A stretch of 27,214 nucleotides of DNA from an uncultured Ruminococcus sp. (lineage in GTDB: Bacteria > Bacillota > Clostridia > Oscillospirales > Ruminococcaceae). A model generated the notes under the pieces. The model was not told the origin of the DNA, searched no databases, and saw only the letters and a list, made by a program, of their open reading frames with translations. The position numbers and the translations under genes are program-made. Shown here piece by piece: positions 22,525 to 27,214 of this stretch. Location: NCBI GenBank assembly GCA_937907215.1, contig CALESG010000139.1, positions 1 through 27,214 of the forward strand, written 5' to 3'. Numbering within the stretch: position 1 is the stretch's first letter; the number at the start of each line of letters is the position of its first letter.

Positions 22525-23070
22525 ATGTCAAGAATAGGTAAAAAACCGATCAGCATCCCTGCCGGTGTTACAGTAACAAACGATAATAATTTAGTAACAG
22601 TAAAGGGTCCTAAGGGTGAGCTGACACGTCAGTTTGATTCATCAATGAACATTGAAATTGCTGGTGATGTAATAACAGTAACACGTCCATCTGATGATAA
22701 GGAACACAGATCACTTCACGGTTTAACAAGAACTCTTATTGCAAACATGATAGAAGGCGTATTAAACGGCTTCACAAAGACCTTGATCATTGAAGGTGTT
22801 GGTTATCGTGCAGCAAAGAAGGGCAGCGATGTAACATTTAATCTTGGTTATTCACATCCTGTAGTATTTTCTGATACTGCTGATGTAAAGCTTGAAGTAC
22901 CACAGCCAAATACAATTATTGTAAGTGGTATTGATAAGCAGATTGTAGGTCAGGTAGCAGCAGAAATCCGTGAGATGCGTGAGCCGGAACCATACAAGGG
23001 TAAGGGTATCCACTATGTGGATGAGCATATTATCCGTAAGGAAGGTAAGACCGGTAAGGGCAAGAAGTAA
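22525..23070 (+). CDS. rplF: 50S ribosomal protein L6
   Basis: The 181-residue protein has the double L6 fold: MSRIGKKPISIPAGVTVT, the middle GFTKTLIIEGVGYRAAKKG and the end PEPYKGKGIHYVDEHIIRKE. It sits at the factor-binding stalk base. AAGGAGG precedes the ATG. Confidence 0.98.
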   Translation: MSRIGKKPISIPAGVTVTNDNNLVTVKGPKGELTRQFDSSMNIEIAGDVITVTRPSDDKEHRSLHGLTRTLIANMIEGVLNGFTKTLIIEGVGYRAAKKGSDVTFNLGYSHPVVFSDTADVKLEVPQPNTIIVSGIDKQIVGQVAAEIREMREPEPYKGKGIHYVDEHIIRKEGKTGKGKK

Positions 23071-23089
23071 TTGAAAGGAGATCATTGCT

Positions 23090-23449
23090 ATGATTAAAAG
23101 AGCAGACAGCAAAAAAGCCAGAGCAAAAAGACATGCAAGAGTTCGTGCGAAGATTTCCGGTACTCCTGAGTGTCCTCGTCTGAATGTTTTCCGTTCTTCA
23201 AAGCACATTTACGCTCAGATTATTGATGATGTAAATGGTGTAACATTAGCGGCTGCATCAACAATGGATAAGGAATTTGAGGGTGCAGGCGGCAATACAG
23301 AAGCAGCACGTAAAGTAGGCAATATGATTGCAAAGCGTGCTATTGATAAGAATATCAAAGATGTCGTATTTGACAGAGGCGGATATATTTATCACGGAAG
23401 AGTAAAGGAACTGGCAGAAGGTGCTCGTGAGGGCGGTCTGAATTTCTAA
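23090..23449 (+). CDS. rplR: 50S ribosomal protein L18
   Basis: The 119-residue protein shows RHARVRAKISGTPECPRLNV, VFRSSKHIYAQIIDD and the end YHGRVKELAEGAREGGLNF. L18 binds 5S rRNA with L5. AAAGGAG precedes the ATG. Confidence 0.98.
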   Translation: MIKRADSKKARAKRHARVRAKISGTPECPRLNVFRSSKHIYAQIIDDVNGVTLAAASTMDKEFEGAGGNTEAARKVGNMIAKRAIDKNIKDVVFDRGGYIYHGRVKELAEGAREGGLNF

Positions 23450-23465
23450 TAAGGGAGGCATTACT

Positions 23466-23966
23466 TTGGCTAAAATTGATCCGAACGGCATGGAACTGAT
23501 CGAAAAGGTTGTTTCCATAAATAGAGTATCAAAGACTGTAAAAGGCGGCCGTATTATGAAGTTCGCTGCACTGGTAGTAGTAGGCGATGGCAACGGTATA
23601 GTTGGTTTCGGTCTTGGTAAATCCGGCGAAGTTCCGGATGCAATCCGCAAGGGTATCGAAGATGCGAAGAAGAACCTGATAAAGGTTCCGCTGAAGGGCA
23701 CAACAATCCCACACGAGATTGTAGGTAAATTTGGTGCTGGTGCAGTACTGATGAAGCCGGCAGCAGCAGGTACTGGTGTTATCGCTGGTGGTCCTGTACG
23801 TGCAGTCATCGAAGTAGCAGGTATAAAGGACATAAGAACTAAGTCTTTGCGTTCTAACAATCCATGCAACGTAGTACGTGCAACAATCAATGGACTGGCA
23901 TCCTGTACAACAGCTGCAGAGGTTGCTGAAAAGAGAGGCAAGTCTATTAAAGAGATTTTGAATTAA
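23466..23966 (+). CDS. rpsE: 30S ribosomal protein S5
   Basis: The 166-residue protein starts at a rare TTG (23466), supported by GGGAGG 7 nt upstream and by the expected N-terminus LIEKVVSINRVSKTVKGGR. GNGIVGFGLGKSGEVPDAI and the C-terminal GIKDIRTKSLRSNNPCNVV complete the match. S5 works with S3 and S4 at the mRNA entry and in decoding accuracy. No upstream ATG fits the frame. Confidence 0.96.
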   Translation: MAKIDPNGMELIEKVVSINRVSKTVKGGRIMKFAALVVVGDGNGIVGFGLGKSGEVPDAIRKGIEDAKKNLIKVPLKGTTIPHEIVGKFGAGAVLMKPAAAGTGVIAGGPVRAVIEVAGIKDIRTKSLRSNNPCNVVRATINGLASCTTAAEVAEKRGKSIKEILN

Positions 23967-23979
23967 GGAGGGCGCAGAA

Positions 23980-24156
23980 ATGGCAAAGAAAATCACGCTC
24001 GTAAAGAGCCTTATCGGCAGAAAGCAGGATCAGATTGCAACTGCAAACACTCTTGGTCTGAAGAAAATCGGTGACAGCACCGTTCAGCCTGATAATGACG
24101 CTACCCTCGGTAAGATAAAGAAGATTTCTCACCTCGTTGAGATCGAAGAAGCATAA
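23980..24156 (+). CDS. rpmD: 50S ribosomal protein L30
   Basis: A 58-residue protein, MAKKITLVKSLIGRKQDQ at the start, then TLGLKKIGDSTVQPDND and the end HLVEIEEA. This is the standard length and place of L30, between rpsE and rplO. TAAGGAGGG lies about 8 nt before the ATG. Confidence 0.97.
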   Translation: MAKKITLVKSLIGRKQDQIATANTLGLKKIGDSTVQPDNDATLGKIKKISHLVEIEEA

Positions 24157-24173
24157 GCAAGGAGGTGCACAAA

Positions 24174-24614
24174 ATGAAACTTCACGAATTATCACCGGCA
24201 GAAGGTTCTACAAAGGAAGTTAAGAGAATCGGCAGAGGTCACGGTTCAGGCAACGGCAAGACCGCAGGCAAGGGCCATAAAGGTCAGAATGCAAGAAGCG
24301 GCGGCGGCGTAAGAATCGGCTTTGAAGGCGGCCAGATGCCAATGACAAGAAGAATTCCTAAGAGAGGCTTTAAAAATATTTTTGCTGCTGAGTATGCAAC
24401 AGTAAACGTATCTGCACTGAATATTTTTGCAGAGGGAACTGTAGTTGATACAGAGCTGCTTAAAGCATCAGGTCTTGTAAAGAAGGTTTGCGATGGTGTT
24501 AAGATCTTGGGCGATGGCGAACTGGAAACAAAGCTGACTGTAAAGGCTGCAAAGTTTACAAAGAGTGCAGTTGAGAAAATTGAAAAGGCTGGCGGAAAAG
24601 CAGAGGTGATGTAA
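24174..24614 (+). CDS. rplO: 50S ribosomal protein L15
   Basis: The 146-residue protein starts at ATG 24174; the in-frame GTG at 24165 lies inside the SD. MKLHELSPAEGSTKEVKR and GRGHGSGNGKTAGKGHKGQ are the L15 hallmarks. It is a late 50S assembly protein. The last codons hold the GAGGTG SD for secY. Confidence 0.97.
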   Translation: MKLHELSPAEGSTKEVKRIGRGHGSGNGKTAGKGHKGQNARSGGGVRIGFEGGQMPMTRRIPKRGFKNIFAAEYATVNVSALNIFAEGTVVDTELLKASGLVKKVCDGVKILGDGELETKLTVKAAKFTKSAVEKIEKAGGKAEVM

Positions 24615-24615
24615 T

Positions 24616-25941
24616 GTGTTTAAGACGCTGAGAGACGCCTGGATGATTAAAGACATCCGTAAGAAGCTTTTGTACACATTATTCATGATCATTATTTTCC
24701 GTTTAGGTTGTGCCCTTGTTGTACCATTCTTGGATACAAGCGTTGTAGCTAACTGGATGAGCGAAAATGCAACAGGCGGCAACTTCCTGGAATATCTGAA
24801 TATTATCACTGGTGGTGCATTGTCACAATCAACGGTGTTCTCACTTTCGATCACACCATACATCAATGCATCTATCATTATGCAGCTGCTCACCTATGCA
24901 CTTCCTCCTTTGGAACGTATGCGTGAAGAGGGAGAAGAGGGACAGAAAAAGCTTAATAAGATTACCGCTGCTGTAGCTATGGCAATCGCACTTTTTATGT
25001 CTATCGCATATTACTTCACACTGAAAAACGGCATGAATGCTGTTGTTAAGGGTGATACAACATTTGAAAACATCTTTATTGGTGCTGTTATCGTAATGAG
25101 CTTTGTAGCTGGTACATCTATAGTAGTATGGATGGGTAACAGAATCAATGACAAGGGAATCGGAAACGGTATTTCTATGATACTTTTTGCTGGTATCCTT
25201 GCACGTTTTCCGCAGATGGTAGGAACAATGTTTGATTTAACATCCAATGATCCTAATCCATATTTGTTTGTTTCAATTGCAGTAGTGATTTTGTTTATAG
25301 CAATCATTACATTTATTGTATTTATGAACAATGCAGAGCGTCGTATTCCTATTCAATATGCAAAGCGTGTTGTTGGCAGAAAGCAGTATGGCGGACAGTC
25401 TGCTAATATTCCTGTAAAGGTAATGATGAGTGGTGTAATGCCGATTATCTTTGCAATGAGTTTTATGTCATTGCCAAGTACAATTGAGTTGTTTAAGCCT
25501 TTGTATGAAGATCCAAGCGGTTTTTGGCAGAATTTCTATAATGGCTTTATCAATTTCTTTAAGATGAATTCCATAGGTTATGCTGTTATTTATTTTGTTC
25601 TGATTATAGCATTTAACTTCTTCTATGTTTCAATGCAGTATAATCCTATTGAGATCGCAAATAATCTCCGTCAGAATAATGGTGCAATTCCGGGTATTCG
25701 TCCTGGTAAACCAACATCTGACTATATCCAGCGTGTACTTAATAAGATCACACTTGTAGGTGCAATTTTCTTAGGTATTATCGCTATATTCCCAATTTTC
25801 ATGACAATGTGGGATCCAAAGCTCAGCTCACTGGCAATGGGTGGTACAACTGTACTCATCGTAGTAAGCGTAGCATTGGAAACAGCTCGTACACTGGAAT
25901 CCGAAATGATGATGCGTCATCACAAGGGATTTCTTAAATAA
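24616..25941 (+). CDS. secY: Protein translocase subunit SecY
   Basis: The 441-residue membrane protein begins at GTG 24616, one base after the rplO stop. The ATG at 24614 is out of frame. FKTLRDAWMIKDIRKKLLYT leads into the first of about ten helices; FSLSITPYINASIIMQLLT is the lateral-gate helix 2 region, and NNAERRIPIQYAKR, PGIRPGKPTSDYIQRVLNK are the cytosolic loops that contact ribosome and SecA. SecY is the Sec channel. Confidence 0.98.
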   Translation: MFKTLRDAWMIKDIRKKLLYTLFMIIIFRLGCALVVPFLDTSVVANWMSENATGGNFLEYLNIITGGALSQSTVFSLSITPYINASIIMQLLTYALPPLERMREEGEEGQKKLNKITAAVAMAIALFMSIAYYFTLKNGMNAVVKGDTTFENIFIGAVIVMSFVAGTSIVVWMGNRINDKGIGNGISMILFAGILARFPQMVGTMFDLTSNDPNPYLFVSIAVVILFIAIITFIVFMNNAERRIPIQYAKRVVGRKQYGGQSANIPVKVMMSGVMPIIFAMSFMSLPSTIELFKPLYEDPSGFWQNFYNGFINFFKMNSIGYAVIYFVLIIAFNFFYVSMQYNPIEIANNLRQNNGAIPGIRPGKPTSDYIQRVLNKITLVGAIFLGIIAIFPIFMTMWDPKLSSLAMGGTTVLIVVSVALETARTLESEMMMRHHKGFLK

Positions 25942-25959
25942 TCGCAAGGAGGCATATTT

Positions 25960-26595
25960 ATGAACCTGATTCTTTTAGGTGCGCCGGGTGCTGGTAAGGG
26001 CACACAGGCAGAGGTAATTTCTGAAGCATTGTCCATTCCACAGATTTCCACCGGTAATATGCTGCGTGAAGCTGTAAAGAATGGCACAGAATATGGTCTT
26101 AAAGCAAAAGCTGCTATGGATGCTGGTGCTCTGGTTTCTGATGAAATCGTTATCGGTATTTTAAAAGACCGTATCGCACAGGACGATTGTTCAAAGGGAT
26201 TTATTCTTGACGGTTTCCCGAGAACAGTTCCACAGGCTGAAGCACTGGACGCTATGGGTGTACAGATCGACAAGGTATTGGAAATTTTTGTTCCTGATGA
26301 AACAATTAAGGAAAGAGTTTCCGGTCGTCGTGTATGCGAAGGCTGCGGTGCAAGCTATCACGTAAAGTTTAAACCAAGCAAGGTAGATGGCGTTTGCGAT
26401 AAGTGCGGTGCTGCTACAATTATTCGTAAGGACGATAAACCTGAAACAGTTCTGGATCGTCTGAGTGTTTATCACGCACAGACTGAACCACTGAAAGAAT
26501 ACTATGCAAAGCAGGGCAAGCTTGATACAGTAATCGGTCAGGAAGAAGTGGCAGATACTACTAAGCTGACTCTGGCTGCAGTAGGCGCTAAGTAA
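25960..26595 (+). CDS. adk: Adenylate kinase, zinc-lid form
   Basis: The 211-residue enzyme converts ATP + AMP to two ADP. P-loop GAPGAGKGTQ (7-16), AMP site TGNMLREAV and DGFPRT (84-89) are intact. The lid has four Cys, C126/C129 and C146/C149, the zinc site seen in many Gram-positive enzymes. GCAAGGAGG precedes the ATG. Its stop overlaps the map start. Confidence 0.98.
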   Translation: MNLILLGAPGAGKGTQAEVISEALSIPQISTGNMLREAVKNGTEYGLKAKAAMDAGALVSDEIVIGILKDRIAQDDCSKGFILDGFPRTVPQAEALDAMGVQIDKVLEIFVPDETIKERVSGRRVCEGCGASYHVKFKPSKVDGVCDKCGAATIIRKDDKPETVLDRLSVYHAQTEPLKEYYAKQGKLDTVIGQEEVADTTKLTLAAVGAK

Positions 26596-27214
26596 TGAGT
26601 ATTACAATTAAATCAAAAACTGATCTGGCGAAGATGCGTGAGGCAGGCAGAATTGCCGCCCGTGCATTGGAACTGGCAGGCAAGTCAATAAGACCCGGTA
26701 TGACAACATTTCAGCTTGATAAAATCATTCACGATTTTATTGTAAGCTGCGATGCTGTACCAACATTCTTGGGTTATGGCGGTTTTCCCGCTAGTGCATG
26801 TATTTCTATAAATGAGGAAGTAATTCACGGTATTCCTAATAAAAGGAAGATCATTCATGAGGGCGATATTGTAAGTGTAGATGTCGGTGCAACTTATGAT
26901 GGTTTTGTCGGTGACAATGCAAAGACCTTTCCTGTAGGTAAGATTTCAAAAGAAGCACAAGATCTGCTTGATGTAACAGAAGCAAGTCTTTATAAGGCTA
27001 TTGAAGCTGCCCAGGTTGGTGCACGTCTTGGTGATGTATGCCACACAGTTGAGGCGTATTGCACTGAACGTGGATATGGTATTGTAAGACAGTACTGCGG
27101 ACATGGAATCGGACATGAAATGCATGAAGATCCGGAAGTTCCAAACTATGGAAGACCCGGTCACGGCATAAGACTTATGCCCGGAATGACATTCTGCATA
27201 GAACCAATGATAAA
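26595..27214 (+). CDS. map: Methionine aminopeptidase type I, cut by window end
   Basis: The frame runs from ATG 26595, overlapping the adk stop by one base, to the right edge: 206 residues of an enzyme usually about 250 long. It removes the initiator Met from nascent proteins. Metal ligands visible are D96 (SVDVGA), D107 (VGDNAK), H170 (CGHGIGHEMHE) and E203 (IEPM), with H78 and H177 for substrate; the final Glu ligand lies beyond the window. No SD is visible before the start, so translation is probably coupled to adk termination. Confidence 0.95.
   Translation, partial: MSITIKSKTDLAKMREAGRIAARALELAGKSIRPGMTTFQLDKIIHDFIVSCDAVPTFLGYGGFPASACISINEEVIHGIPNKRKIIHEGDIVSVDVGATYDGFVGDNAKTFPVGKISKEAQDLLDVTEASLYKAIEAAQVGARLGDVCHTVEAYCTERGYGIVRQYCGHGIGHEMHEDPEVPNYGRPGHGIRLMPGMTFCIEPMI

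Overview
The window is AT-rich, low-GC Gram-positive DNA. The strong AGGAGG ribosome-binding sites, the zinc-type S14, the zinc-lid adenylate kinase, and a secreted GH74 enzyme with a Thr-rich linker and a dockerin point to a fibre-degrading gut or rumen member of Ruminococcus (Oscillospirales). This placement is inferred from gene content; no 16S sequence is present.

Positions 1-3556 (+ strand) hold a small PH-domain protein, a two-domain FkbM-type methyltransferase ending in a strong terminator, and an ECF sigma factor whose 3' end overlaps a membrane-anchored putative anti-sigma factor. Positions 3673-6886 (- strand) hold the dockerin-bearing GH74 xyloglucanase and a small beta-rich protein of unknown function downstream of it, closed by a bidirectional terminator. 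A clear promoter with an operator-like palindrome just after its -10 box precedes the GH74 gene.

Positions 7232-12686 hold a membrane-anchored M15/VanY peptidase with an unusual long cytoplasmic tail, a 63-residue lipoprotein (- strand), an ABC-F ATPase whose second ATP site is degenerate, and a PutP-type sodium/solute symporter. Positions 12687-14560 hold two terminators flanking a 143-bp MITE-like element, then (- strand) a UDPGP-family nucleotidyltransferase followed by a small unknown gene.

From 14881 to the right edge runs the S10-spc ribosomal operon: a strong extended -10 promoter, a structured leader of about 320 nt, and rpsJ-rplC-rplD-rplW-rplB-rpsS-rplV-rpsC-rplP-rpmC-rpsQ-rplN-rplX-rplE-rpsN-rpsH-rplF-rplR-rpsE-rpmD-rplO-secY-adk-map (map cut by the window end). 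Gene order is the classical one. The non-standard parts are non-coding: repeated ATTATG motifs and hairpins in the leader, a tandemly duplicated stem-loop unit before rplC, and two hairpins before rplB.

No phage, CRISPR array, defence island, tRNA or rRNA was seen. I did not find an obviously new multi-gene system. The best leads are the MITE, the asymmetric ABC-F, the ribosomal-operon RNA structures and the cytoplasmic tail on the VanY peptidase.
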